Counted from the first letter of the stretch, positions 31,534 through 42,344 are shown. The stretch: 64,000 nt of DNA from Bog-756 sp963699345 (GCA_963699345.1 CAVOTL010000005.1:1-64000), one strand, 5' to 3'. A program made the numbers and translations. Notes: generated by a model not told the origin, from the sequence alone.

Positions 31534-31670
31534 TTGCCTTTTTTGGGGATAGACGTGAATAGATCCTTGGATCTCGCGCTCCGTCGCCCAGTGGGTACAA
31601 CTAGTGGCGAAAAGGGTCGAACGCCGGGGGACGTCCCCGGGTGGTGACCGATGGACCAGCCACCGGAGGG

Positions 31671-32552
31671 TCAGGTCCCCAAGCGCTCGCCCGTCCGCGG
31701 ACGGACGCCGTTGAGCCACGCGGCCGCGTCCATGGGTCGCTTCCCTTCGGGCTGCACGGTCCGCAGCTCGAGCCGGCTGGACGCCCCCGCGCCGACGACG
31801 GTCCCCGACAGCTCCCCGGGTAGGAGGACTCCCGGCGAAGCCGGCGCGGCCCCGGCCGAGAGCACCCGCACCCGCCGGCCGCGGAACGTCGTCCAGGCGC
31901 GGCCGAGGCGTACGGTGCGCCGCAGGGCCGACGCCGGTCTCTCCCAGTCCAGTTCCAGCTCGGCCGCGGCCACCTTCTCGGCGTACGTCGGATTGCCGGC
32001 CTGGTCACGGGGCACCGGCAGGCCGGCCCGACCCCCGGCCAGGTGCTCCTCCAGCATCCGACAACCGATCTCCACCAGCCGGCCCCGGAGTTCGTCGACC
32101 GTCTCCTCGGGATCGATGGCCGTGGCCACCTCGGCGTAGACCGGGCCCGTGTCGAGACCGGCCTCGACCGCCATCAGGCACACGCCCGTCTCGGCGTCGC
32201 CCTCAAGCAGGGCCCGCTCCACCGGCGCCGCCCCCCGCCAGCGCGGCAGCAGCGAGAAGTGGAGGTTGACCATCGGGAGCCGGTCGAGCACCGCCACCGG
32301 GATGATGCGCCCGTAGGCCACCACCACTCCCAGTTCGGCGCCGACCGTCGTGGCCTCGGCGAGGTCGTCGGTCACCGTGAGGCCCAGCTCGAGTGCCGCG
32401 GCCTTGACGGGGCTCGGGGCGAGACCGCTTCCCCGACCCCGTCGCTTGTCGGCCCGGCTCACGACCAGGGCCACGTCGTGGCCGGCGGCCACCAGGGTGC
32501 GCAGTGGGGCGACAGCGGCCTCGGGGGTGCCGAGGAAGACGAGGCGGGCCAT
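31671..32552 (-). CDS. fmt: Methionyl-tRNA formyltransferase
   Basis: Intact, 293 aa. It formylates initiator Met-tRNA with 10-formyl-tetrahydrofolate. The catalytic Asn-His-Asp set lies in NLHFSLLPRWRGAAP and VEAGLDTGPV. It follows def by 43 nt and is the expected partner of deformylase. rsmB, which commonly follows fmt, is absent; the S53 and IgGFc genes are in its place. Confidence 0.97.
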   Translation of the reverse strand: MARLVFLGTPEAAVAPLRTLVAAGHDVALVVSRADKRRGRGSGLAPSPVKAAALELGLTVTDDLAEATTVGAELGVVVAYGRIIPVAVLDRLPMVNLHFSLLPRWRGAAPVERALLEGDAETGVCLMAVEAGLDTGPVYAEVATAIDPEETVDELRGRLVEIGCRMLEEHLAGGRAGLPVPRDQAGNPTYAEKVAAAELELDWERPASALRRTVRLGRAWTTFRGRRVRVLSAGAAPASPGVLLPGELSGTVVGAGASSRLELRTVQPEGKRPMDAAAWLNGVRPRTGERLGT

Positions 32553-32560
32553 GTCCCGCG

Positions 32561-32566
32561 ACGCTA
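32561..32566 (-). promoter_or_regulatory. -10 hexamer TAGCGT before fmt
   Basis: TAGCGT ends 8 nt before the ATG at 32552. Confidence 0.45.
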
Positions 32567-32595
32567 GTGGTGTCCGTCCCGTGGGACGGTGGCGC

Positions 32596-33147
32596 TCAGA
32601 CGGCCCGTTCGTCGCCGGCCGACACGAGCTTGGCCTCCATGGCCGAGGTGTCGAGACCCATGGCGCGGTCGCGCAGGATCCGCAATGCCTGCTTGCGCAT
32701 GTCGTCGTCGAGGCGCTCGACCATCAGGACGCCGTCGAGGTGGTCCACCTCGTGCTGGAACATGCGGCCCAGGAAGCCGTCGGCCTCGATCGTCAACTCG
32801 TTGCCCTCGAGGTCGTACCCCTTGAGCAGCACCGTCTCGGGTCGGTAGATGCCGATGTGCAGCCCCGGGATCGAAAGACAACCCTCGTCGTGATAGAGCT
32901 CGCCGGCCGACTCGACGATCTCGGGATTCACGATGGCCTGGGGGCCCTCGTCGTCGTCGAGGTCGTAGACGAACAGCCGCCGCTGCACGCCGACCTGGGG
33001 GGCGGCCAGCCCCACGCCGACGGCCTCGTACATGGTCTCCACCATGTCGTCGACCAGCTTCACCAGGGCACCGTCGACCTCGTCGACCGGCTTCGCCACC
33101 TGGCGGAGCACGGGGTCGCCGTAGGTGCGCACTGCATAGGAGGACAT
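32596..33147 (-). CDS. def: Peptide deformylase
   Basis: Intact, 183 aa. It removes the N-formyl group from new proteins. All three metal-site motifs are present: GVGLAAPQ (about residues 45-52), EGCLSIPG with the Cys ligand, and QHEVDHLDG with two His ligands and the catalytic Glu. Start ATG 33147 with TAGACT 6 nt upstream. Confidence 0.98.
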   Translation of the reverse strand: MSSYAVRTYGDPVLRQVAKPVDEVDGALVKLVDDMVETMYEAVGVGLAAPQVGVQRRLFVYDLDDDEGPQAIVNPEIVESAGELYHDEGCLSIPGLHIGIYRPETVLLKGYDLEGNELTIEADGFLGRMFQHEVDHLDGVLMVERLDDDMRKQALRILRDRAMGLDTSAMEAKLVSAGDERAV

Positions 33148-33153
33148 GGCTCC

Positions 33154-33159
33154 AGTCTA
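33154..33159 (-). promoter_or_regulatory. -10 hexamer TAGACT before def
   Basis: TAGACT ends 6 nt before the def ATG; the same hexamer and spacing precede argC. Confidence 0.6.
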
Positions 33160-33220
33160 CGGCAGAGGGCATCCGTCCGGACCGGCATCGTCCTTCGCCG
33201 ACCCGATCGGGCGTCACCGA

Positions 33221-34982
33221 TCAGGCGTCGCTCGGATCGACCTCCACCCGCAGCCGCCCCGCCGGCCGGTCGACCGACGCCAGGCCGTCGGCCAGCGCCC
33301 GATGGTCCTCGGCCCGCACGAGGAACCGGTCGTCGGCGACCGCCGACACCTCGAGCGGCGTCGTCGCCGACAGCCCGTCGGCGTACGCCGGCGCCCCCGG
33401 GCCGCGCAGCAGGGCCAGGGCACCGAAGGGAGGCAGCCCGAGCAGCGAGCGCACCGGCCGCTCGGCGTCGGCCAGGATGCCCGGGTCGGCCCGGACCGCG
33501 GCCTCCAGGGCCTCGTGGCCGGGCACCCGGGTCTGGACGAGCACCCGTCCCCCGCCGTCGCGGGCGCCGACCACCCGGGAGGCCCGGGCCAGCACCGACA
33601 GCGCCTCCTCGCCGGCGGCGAACCGCGGGGCGAGCAGGTGCTGGTCCATGTCGAGGAAGGCGACGAGTCCGGCGTGGTCCACCCGATGGAGGGCCGCCTC
33701 GGTGCCCACCACCAGAGGCACCCGACCCGGGTCGACGTCGGTCGCCGGTGGCTCCGGTCACCTCCACGGCCGGGGTGCCGAGCAGGGCGGCCAGCTCCTC
33801 GGTGGCCCGGGACACGCCGATGCGCAGGGCCTTCAGCCGGGTGGAGTCACACACCGCGCACACCACCGGCCGACGCTCGCCGCACCGGGCGCAGGCCAGC
33901 ACCCCGGCGGTACCGTCCTGGGCCACCGCCCCGCCGCAGCGGGTGCAGCGGGCCAGTTCGCCACAGCTGCGACAGGCCAGGAGGCGGATCCGACCGGTCC
34001 GGTGCAGGACGCACACCACCCGCCCCCCGGGCCGGTCCAGCTCGGCGTGGGCGGCCCGGGTCAGCCGCTCGCTGAACAGTCCGGTACGAGGATCGTCCCC
34101 CGTCCGGTCCACGACCTCGACGACGGCCCAGCCCCGGCGCTCCACCGACCGTTCGGTGGTGACCAGCCGGCCGCCCCTCGGTCACCGCCAGCGGGGGGCA
34201 CGGCGAGACCAGCAGCACCGGGGCACCGTCGCGCCGGCCCCGCTCGACCACCACGTCGACCGACGACCAGGTGGGTGCCCGCTCCTCCCGGTGGGCCTCG
34301 TCGTGGACGTCGAGCACCACGGCGGCCGACAGCCGGGGCACCGGGGCCCAGGCCGCAGCCCGGGTGCCCACCACCACGCAACCGCCCGCGTCGGGCGGCC
34401 GCCCACCCGTCGGGAAGGACGGCCACGGGCACGTCCGCCGACCGCAGGCGATCGGCCAGGTGCTCGGCCCGCGATCGGGAGGGGGCCACCACCAGCACCC
34501 CGTCGGCCCCGCCGGCGGTGGACCAGCTCGAGGACGAGCCGCGACGAGTCGAGCGCCGGGGCCAGGCGCACCACCGCACTCCCGTCGGCGTCCAGTGCCT
34601 CGTCCACCAGGGCCACCGCGCCCCCGCCCGGGGAGTCGGGCCGGCGGTCCGGCGCCACGCCGGAGGGTAGGGACCGCACCACCCGGGACGGCGACGCCGT
34701 GCCCAGGAACGAGGACACGGGTCCCGCCCACCGCCACGCCGCCCAGTGGGCCAGGTCCACCACGGCGGCCGGGGGCCCGAGCCCGCTCGACCCGGCGATG
34801 TCGAGGGGGTGCACCCCCGGATCGGGGGTGACGTCGTCCTCCACCACCCAGGCGCCGATCCGACGGCCGTGCAGGGGCACGCGCACCCGGCTGCCCACCG
34901 TGACCGCGTCGGCCAGGGCGGCCGGCACGGCGTAGTCGAAACGGCGGTGGATGGCGGGGACGTCGGGGACGACCCGGACCAC
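33221..34982 (-). CDS. priA: PriA homologue, helicase-inactive actinobacterial type (frameshifted)
   Basis: About 586 aa. The N-terminal DNA-binding domain reads VPAIHRRFDYAVPAALAD and VGSRVRVPLHGRRIGAWV. The zinc-binding region has paired Cys: CRSCGELARCTRCGG and CARCGERRPVVCAVC. Where PriA helicases carry a Walker A motif, this protein reads LAPALDSSRLVLELVH, so ATP-driven unwinding is unlikely, as in other actinobacterial PriA-like proteins. Frame changes near 34500, 34410, 34180 and 33760. GTG start at 34982. It lies between metK and def, the usual actinobacterial order. It probably recognises stalled replication forks as a structural factor. Confidence 0.88.
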
Positions 34983-35049
34983 CCGGGGGCGTTCCCCTCC
35001 GGTCGACGCGGCCCCGGCGACGGGGTGGGCGGCGGAGGGAGCGGGACGC

Positions 35050-36247
<1,198 letters not shown>

Positions 36248-36419
36248 GGGTGGTTCCATCCTCTGTGGTCGGGTCGTCGGGCACACGGGTCGGCATCGAC
36301 GGTCGGTACAGCTGGTCCTGTCCTGCGGGTCCCGGTCCGGGGCCTCGGGCGCCAGGGGCCCCGCACCCCGGCTCCCCGGGCACGGCGCACCACGCTACCC
36401 GCGGCGCGAGCGGTCACGG

Positions 36420-37667
36420 CTACGAGGGGGGCGCGAGCAGGGGGACGACCCGGTCGAGCAGGGCGTCGGCCACCTCGGACTTGGCCGCGAGCGGCGACGG
36501 TGGTGACCGTCCCGTCGGCGCCGAAGACGGTCACGGCGTTGGTGTCGTGGTCGAATCCCACCCGGGGGGCCGAGACGTCGTTGGCCACCATCAGGTCGAC
36601 GCCCTTGGCCACCAGCTTGGCCCGGGCGCGCTCGGGCACGTCGTCGGTCTCCGCCGCGAACCCGACCAGCACCTGGCCCGGGAGCCGCCGACGGCCCAGT
36701 TCGGCCAGGATGTCGTCGGTCGGCTCGAGCACCAGCTCGGGGACGCCGTCCGACTTGTGCAGCTTCGGTGTCCACGACCACCTTGGGCCGGAAGTCGGCC
36801 ACCGCGGCGGCCATCACGACCACGTCGGCATCGGCCGCCCGGGCCAGCATGGCCTCCTGCATCTGGGCCGCGGTCTCGACCTCCACGACCTCGGCCCCCG
36901 GCGGCCGGGGCTGGGAGCTGGTGGTCACCAGCACCACCGAGGCGCCCGCGTCGGCGGGCCGCGGCGGCCACCGCGTGGCCCTGCTTGCCCGACGAGCGGT
37001 TGGTGATGAAGCGGACCGGATCGATGGCCTCGCGGGTCCCGCCGGCCGAGACCAGCACGCGGACCCCGCCAGGTCGGGCCGGTCCGACGCGCCCGGCGAA
37101 GCGAGCAGGCTCGAGCACGGCGGCGACGATGGTCCCGGGCTCCGCCATCCGGCCCGACCCCACGTCGCCCCCGGCCAGGCGGCCCTCCTCGGGGGGAACC
37201 ACGGTGACGCCCCGGCCCGCCAGGACGCCGAGGTTGTCCTGGACGGACGGGTGCTCCCACATCTCGGTGTGCATGGCCGGGCACACCACCACCGGCGCCG
37301 CGGTGGCCACCAGGGTGGTGGTCAACAGGTCGTCGGCCAGGCCGGCGGCGTAGCGGGCCAACAGGTCGGCGGTGGCCGGGGCCACCACCACGACGTCGGC
37401 CCGCTGGCCCAACCGCGTGTGCGGGATGGGCGACACCTCGTCGAACACGCTGGTCTGGGTGGGCTCGGACCCGAGGGCGTCGAAGGTGGCCCGGCCCACG
37501 AAGCGGGTGGCCCGCTCGGTCAGCACCGGGGCCACGTGGCAGCCGGCGTCGACGAGTCGGCGGCAGACCTCCACCGCCTTGTAGGCGGCGATGCCGGCGG
37601 ACACGCCGAGGACGACGAACGGCCGTCCGTCCGTCGGGCCCGGGTCCTGCGGTGTCACCTCGGCCAC
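36420..37667 (-). CDS. coaBC: Phosphopantothenoylcysteine decarboxylase/synthetase CoaBC (frameshifted)
   Basis: Bifunctional coenzyme A enzyme of about 415 aa. The N-terminal flavoprotein CoaC has VLGVSAGIAAYKAVEVCRRL, PHTRLGQRADVVVVAPATAD and CPAMHTEMWEHPSVQ; PAMH instead of PAMN is common in actinobacterial forms. GSGRMAEPGT follows. CoaB starts VSAGGTREAIDPVRF with NRSSGKQGHA. Frame changes near 36958, 36765 and 36490; the end is TAG at 36420. The GTG at 37667 has a GGGGGG 6 nt upstream. Confidence 0.94.
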
Positions 37668-37715
37668 GGCGGTCCCCCTGTCGGACGGGTCCCGGCCCAC
37701 CGCCGGGACGTCGTG

Positions 37716-38093
37716 TCAGTCGGTGGTCTCGTCCTTGTCGGCGGCGATGGCCTCGGCCACCGCCTCCTCGACGGCCAGCTCCACCGCTCCCTCGATGAGG
37801 GCGAGGGCCGCGGCCTCGGCGGCCTCGGCGGCGGCGATCTCCTCGGGATCGGGCCGCGAGTACGTGGCCTTGCCCTCGGCGACCTCCTCGAAGGCGATCG
37901 ACAGCGGCTTGCCCGAGGCCGAGGCGACCTGGGGCGGCACGACGACGCCGATGCCCTCGCCCAGCGAGTTGTAGTAGCTGTTGACCTGCCGGGCCCGACG
38001 CGAGGCCAGCGCCACCAGGGTGAACTTGGAGTCGACCTTGTCGAGGAGGTCCTCGATCGGCGGGTCCATCAGGGTGGTCGGGTTCTGAGCCAT
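37716..38093 (-). CDS. rpoZ: RNA polymerase omega subunit
   Basis: Intact, 125 aa. MDPPIEDLLDKVDSKFTLV and ASRRARQVNSYYNSLGEG mark omega, with KPLSIAFEEVAEGK after it. The C-terminal 45 residues are Ala/Glu-rich and longer than usual. AAGGA lies 5 nt before the ATG at 38093. Located between gmk and coaBC, the standard order. Confidence 0.95.
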   Translation of the reverse strand: MAQNPTTLMDPPIEDLLDKVDSKFTLVALASRRARQVNSYYNSLGEGIGVVVPPQVASASGKPLSIAFEEVAEGKATYSRPDPEEIAAAEAAEAAALALIEGAVELAVEEAVAEAIAADKDETTD

Positions 38094-38149
38094 CACGATC
38101 CTTGCGCCTAGGGGGTGCCGGCGGATGGCCGGTGGTGCGGCCGCCGGGC

Positions 38150-38738
38150 CTAGGAGGCGCCCGAGCGACGAAGGGCCAGTATAGAGGCCACATCGGAGGT
38201 GGCCTGCGCGATGGTGTCGTTGACCACCACCGCGTCGGCGATGTCGCGACCGGATCGCTCCTCCTCGGCCCCTTCGGCCACCCGGCGGGCCACGTGGGCC
38301 TCGTCGTCGCCCCGGGCCCGGAGGCGTTCGGCCTGGACGTCGGGGGACGGCGGCAGGAGAAGGACCAGCGTGGCGTCCGGCCGCAGCGCCCGCACCTGAC
38401 GGGCGCCCTGGAGGTCGATCTCGAGCAGGACGTCGCGGTCCGTCCTCCGGCTCGGGCACCGGGGTGCCGTAGAGGTTGCCGAGGAACTCGGCCCACTCGA
38501 AGAAGCCGCCGGCCGCGGCGTGGGCCTCGAAGGTCGCCCGGTCGACGAACACGTACGAGTCCTCGGGCTCACCGGGCCGGCGGGCCCGGGTCGTCCACGA
38601 GCGGCTCAGCCACAGTCGTGGATCGGCGGCCACCAACCGGGCGGCCACGGTCCCCTTGCCGGCTCCACCGGGGCCGAAGAGGACGAAGATGCGGGCGGGG
38701 TCGGCGGGCGCTGGGGCCGCCGCGTCAGCTCCGCTCAG
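38150..38738 (-). CDS. gmk: Guanylate kinase, candidate CUG start (one frameshift)
   Basis: Phosphorylates GMP to GDP. P-loop GPGGAGKGT is near residue 24; SRSWTTRARRPGEPEDSYVF and LLEIDLQGARQVRA are family segments. One +1 step near 38445 joins the halves, giving 195 aa. In the N-terminal frame no ATG, GTG or TTG occurs between the P-loop and well upstream; the only start-like codon is a CTG at 38736-38738, overlapping the mihF stop as CTGA. That matches the overlap style of other genes here and suggests a CUG start, unless another indel hides a normal one. Confidence 0.93.
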
Positions 38739-39052
38739 CGGGCGGTCTCCCGGAGGAGCGCCTCGCGCTGGTTCGATCCGAGGCCCTGCAGGCGCCGGCT
38801 CTCCGAGATCCCGACCGTCTCCATGAGACGGCGGGCCTTGACCTTGCCGAGGCCGGGCAGCGACTCGAGTACCGAGAGGACCTTCATCTTCCCCACGGTC
38901 TCGTTGCCGTCGGCCATCGTGAGGAGTTCGCCGAGGTCGATCGAGCCGAGCTTCAGCTTCTCCTTCACCTCGGCCCGCTCGCGGCGGACCTTGGCGGCCT
39001 TGGCCAGTGCGGCCTGGCGCTGTTCGGGCGTTAGTGCAGGCGGTTGCGGCAT
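38735..39052 (-). CDS. mihF: Integration host factor, actinobacterial type (mIHF)
   Basis: Intact, 105 aa. A nucleoid DNA-binding protein with a basic N-terminal helix (AALAKAAKVRRERAEVKEKL) and a helix-two turns-helix core (LPGLGKVKARRLMETVGISE). It heads the gmk-rpoZ-coaBC run. TATCGT ends 7 nt before the ATG at 39052. Normally pyrF lies directly upstream; here the pxp cassette intervenes. Confidence 0.95.
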   Translation of the reverse strand: MPQPPALTPEQRQAALAKAAKVRRERAEVKEKLKLGSIDLGELLTMADGNETVGKMKVLSVLESLPGLGKVKARRLMETVGISESRRLQGLGSNQREALLRETAR

Positions 39053-39059
39053 GGCGGGA

Positions 39060-39065
39060 ACGATA
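39060..39065 (-). promoter_or_regulatory. -10 hexamer TATCGT before mihF
   Basis: TATCGT ends 7 nt before the mihF ATG, leaderless type. Confidence 0.6.
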
Positions 39066-39134
39066 GCGCCTCGGCGGCACGGGGTCATGCGACGTTCGGT
39101 GATCGGTGCGGCTCCCCGGACCCACCGGCTGGCC

Positions 39135-39140
39135 GATACT
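39135..39140 (+). promoter_or_regulatory. -10 hexamer GATACT before pxpA
   Basis: GATACT ends 6 nt before the GTG at 39147, divergent from the mihF promoter about 70 nt away. Confidence 0.55.
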
Positions 39141-39146
39141 GGTGGG

Positions 39147-39905
39147 GTGACGGCGATCGACCTCAACGCGGATCTGGCCGAGGGCGACGTGTTCGGCCCC
39201 TCGGATCTCGACCTCGTGGACATCGTCACGAGTGCCAGCCTGGCCTGTGGGTTCCACGCCGGATCGACCGCGGTCATGCGCGCCGCGGCCCGGGCGTGCG
39301 TGGAGCGGGGGGTGGCCATCGGCGCCCACGTCTCCTACCGCGACCGCGCCGGCTTCGGCCGGCGGGCCCTCGACGTCGCCCCCGACCGCCTCGCCGCCGA
39401 CCTCGTGGAGCAGTGGGATGCGCTCGACGCCGAGGTGCGCGCCGTCGGTGGGACGGTGACCTACGTGAAGCCCCACGGCGCGCTGTACGCGGCGATGGCG
39501 ACGGTGCCGGAGGTGGCCGACACCGTCGTCGCCGTCCTCGGCCCCCGGTGCCCGGTGCTGGTGGGGCCGCCCACCGGCGCCCACGTCGACGCCGCCGCCC
39601 GGGCCGGCGTGCGGCTGGTGCCCGAGGGCTTCTGCGACCGCGGCTACGAGGCCGACGGCCGCCTGGTCGCCCGGGACCACCCGGGCGCCCTGGTCGACGA
39701 CGCGGAGGACGCCGGCGCCCGGGCCCGGTCGTTGGCCGTCGACGGCGGGGTCGGTGCCGTCGACGGGACGTGGGTGACCCTCGAGGTGGCGACGCTCTGC
39801 CTCCACGGCGACCACGCCGGGGCCGCCGCCCGCGCCCGGTCCGTGCGCCGGGCGCTCGAGTCGGCCGGCGTCGAGCTCGCGGCCTTCGCCCCGCCGCCCC
39901 CGTGA
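39147..39905 (+). CDS. pxpA: 5-oxoprolinase subunit A (LamB/YcsF family)
   Basis: Intact, 252 aa. It is part of the ATP-dependent PxpABC complex that opens 5-oxoproline (pyroglutamate) to glutamate. IDLNADLAEGD at the N-terminus, SLACGFHAGS, and YVKPHGALYAAM are family motifs. GTG start with a leaderless promoter. Its TGA overlaps the pxpBC start as GTGA. The cassette is in the opposite direction to all surrounding nucleotide-synthesis genes. Confidence 0.94.
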   Translation: MTAIDLNADLAEGDVFGPSDLDLVDIVTSASLACGFHAGSTAVMRAAARACVERGVAIGAHVSYRDRAGFGRRALDVAPDRLAADLVEQWDALDAEVRAVGGTVTYVKPHGALYAAMATVPEVADTVVAVLGPRCPVLVGPPTGAHVDAAARAGVRLVPEGFCDRGYEADGRLVARDHPGALVDDAEDAGARARSLAVDGGVGAVDGTWVTLEVATLCLHGDHAGAAARARSVRRALESAGVELAAFAPPPP

Positions 39906-41590
39906 CCGGCGCACCCACCGCACCGGCCCGGGTCACGCCCTTCGGCGACCGTGCCCTGTTGGTCGAGACGGCCGACGTGCGCGGTGCCCACGCCCTCGCC
40001 GCCGCCGTGGAGCACGCAGTGGCGGCGGGCGGGGCGCCCGACGGGGTCGAGGAGGTGGTCGTCGGGTTCGCCAGCGTCCTCGTCGTCCTCGGCGCCGGGC
40101 CCGGCGGCACCGGACCGGCCGCCGTCGCCGGGTGGCTCGACACGGTGGTGTCCGCCACGGGCCGCGGCGGGGCCGGGACGAGCCCGCCGACGGGCCGACC
40201 GCCCGCCCGCGCCCACGTGCTCCCGGTGGTGTTCGACGGGCCCGACCTCGCCGAGGTGGCCGCCGACGGTGGGCGCCCCCGTCGAGCGGGTCGTGGAGCT
40301 GGCTGGTGGCGTCCGAGCTCGAGGTCGCCTTCGTCGGGTTCGCCCCCGGGTTCCCCTACCTCACCGGGTTGCCGCCCGAGCTGGCCGCGGCTCCCCCGTC
40401 GGCCGACGCCCCGCACCTCCGTCCCGGCCGGCGCGGTCGCCGTGGCCGCCGGCTTCGCCTCCGTCTACCCGCGGTCGACCCCGGGGGGATGGCACCTGCT
40501 CGGCCGCACGGGCGAGGTCCTGTTCGACCCGGACCACCCCCCCACTCGCGGGTGGCCCCGGGGGACCGCGTCCGCTTCACCGTGGCCACCGACCGGCGAC
40601 CTCGCGCTCGCCGGTCGACACCGGCCGACCCCTCCTCGACGCCGGCGGCGGCCCGTGCCTCGAGGTGCTCGAGCCGGGACTGGCCACCACCGTCCAGGAC
40701 GCGGGACGACGCGGCGTGGCCCACCTGGGCGTGCCGACCGGTGGCGCCGCCGACGGCAGGACGGCCGCGTCGGTCCACCTCCTGCTGGGCGACGAGCCGG
40801 ACACGGCCGCGGCCATCGAGTGCACGGCGACCGGGCCGACGCTGCGCATGGTCGGCGACGGGCACGTGGCCGTCGTCGGACGCGGCCGCCGGTGCCGTCG
40901 ACGTCACCGTCGACGGTCGGGCGGCACCCGACGGCGCCGTGCTCCCCGTGGTCGACGGCCAGGTCGTCCGCGTCGGGCGCGTCGTCACCGGCCTGCGGGC
41001 CTACCTGGGCGTGGCCGGGGGGATCACCACCCCGGTCCAGTTCGGGTCCCGCTCCTCGGACACCCTGTCCGGCCTCGGTCCCGGGGCCCTGCGGGTCGGC
41101 GACCGCCTCGCCCGCGGGGCGCCGGCCGGGATCCGCGGTCACCTCCACCCGGTCCGCGGGCCCCGGGGCGGTCCCGTCGTCCTGCGGGTGGTGGCCGGTC
41201 CGCACGGCCCGGCCGGCGGCCTGACGGGCAGTACCTGGGTGGTGGGGACCGACGCCGACCGCATCGGGGTCCGGCTCTCCCCGCTCGACGGCCCGGGCGT
41301 GGTGTCCGGGACCGCCCCGGGCCTCGACCCCGATGGTGACCGGTGCCGTCCAGGTGCCGCCCGACGGACGGCCGATCGTGCTGCTGCCCGACCATGCCAC
41401 CGTGGGGGGCTATCCCGTGGTGGCCTGCGTGGCGAGCGTCGATCTCCCCCTCCTCGGCCAACTGGCCCCCGGCGACGAGGTGGCCTTCGTCGAGGTCGGG
41501 GTGGCCGACGCCGTCGAGCTGGCCCGGCGCGACCGGCGGGCGGCGGCGGCCCGGGTGACCGGATGGTTCCCCACCGCGGCCGGCACCTGA
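39902..41590 (+). CDS. pxpBC: Fused 5-oxoprolinase subunits B and C (urea amidolyase-related; frameshifted)
   Basis: About 562 aa. The PxpB/KipI part begins RVTPFGDRALLVETADVRGA and includes FVGFAPG and PYLTGLPPEL, then GFASVYPRSTPGGWHLLG. The PxpC/KipA part begins near 40650 with CLEVLEPGLATTVQDAGRRG, continues with GLRAYLGVAGGI and ends with GAVQVPPDGRPIVLLPDHAT. Frame changes near 40270, 40330, 40425, 40545, 40610, 40880 and 41325. None of the three forward frames has a stop between 40132 and 41224, so the two subunits are one chain whatever the true indels are. Such B-C fusions are known in urea amidolyase-family proteins. Confidence 0.88.
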
Positions 41591-41666
41591 CACCGCTCCC
41601 GGGTGACGGTGGCCACCGCTCGGAGCGGGGCGTTTCGCCGACCGCCGCGGCACGGGTCCCCGACCG

Positions 41667-41688
41667 CCGGCCGACCACCGGCCGACCA
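41667..41688. repeat. Two tandem copies of CCGGCCGACCA
   Basis: A perfect 2 x 11-bp direct repeat followed by the inverted sequence GCCGGTCGGC (41691-41700). It lies in the 175-nt gap between pxpBC and the next gene. It could be a regulator site; unproven. Confidence 0.5.
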
Positions 41689-41765
41689 CCGCCGGTCGGC
41701 GTGGCACGATGGGGTCACCAGAGCGGGGCTGCGCCCCGCCGAGCACGACGAGCGAGGAGCGGCAC

Positions 41766-42344
41766 GTGAGCGAGACCGGGGACCACCAGGGCGACGGCCC
41801 CTTCCAGTCGCGGGCCGACGGCGAGCTCCACTTCGAGAAGGGCACCGAGGACTGGACCTTTCCCGTCACCGCGCCCGAGGACGCCACGCCCCTGGAGGAG
41901 CACGAGCCCGAGGGCACCATCCCCCACAGCCCCCTGTGGGCCCTGAAGGACCGGGCCCACGGCGGCATCCACATCTTCGGCCACCCGGCGCGGATCCGGG
42001 CCGCCGCCGGGACCGGCGACGCGGCCGTCTACGCCATCGACGACGGCCCGCACCACTGCATGATCGGACGCCGGGTGGGTGCCACCACCGACGGTTGCGT
42101 CTACAGCCTGATCGGCCGGGTCGGGCTGGCGACGTGGCAGCAGCTCGAGCAGGGGTCGATCGACGGGCACCGGGCCTTCGCCGAGGCCGAGGAGCTCGGG
42201 CTGAGCGGCACCGTCGACACCGGCGGGGTGGCCAACGTCTTCGACGTCGACTGGTACGACAGCCTGGACGACGTCCCGCCGAGTACCTGCCGCCGTCCCC
42301 GTTCCTGACCTTCGAGCGAGGACCTGCCCACCGCCGACCGGTAG
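41766..42344 (+). CDS. Conserved hypothetical protein (two frameshifts near the C-terminus)
   Basis: About 192 aa, acidic, with no signal peptide or membrane segment. Features are an aromatic N-terminal region (HFEKGTEDWTFPVTAPED), a His-rich segment (AHGGIHIFGHPARI) and a central HHCMIGRRVGATTDGCVYSL. After frame changes near 42283 and 42316 it ends YLPPSPFLTFE...DLPTADR with TAG at 42342. GAGGAG lies 6 nt before the GTG at 41766. It follows pxpBC in the same direction by 175 nt and converges on pyrF. I do not recognise the family. Confidence 0.7.

Noticed and set aside
31426..31670. Cyclic di-GMP or other riboswitch in the AT-rich leader of the IgGFc-type gene
   Set aside because: No conserved GEMM core was found; only a sigma70-type promoter and a short ATTGCC direct repeat.
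36260..36419. SAM riboswitch upstream of metK
   Set aside because: The gap is very GC-rich and I could not place any SAM-I, SAM-II or SAM-IV core motif in it.
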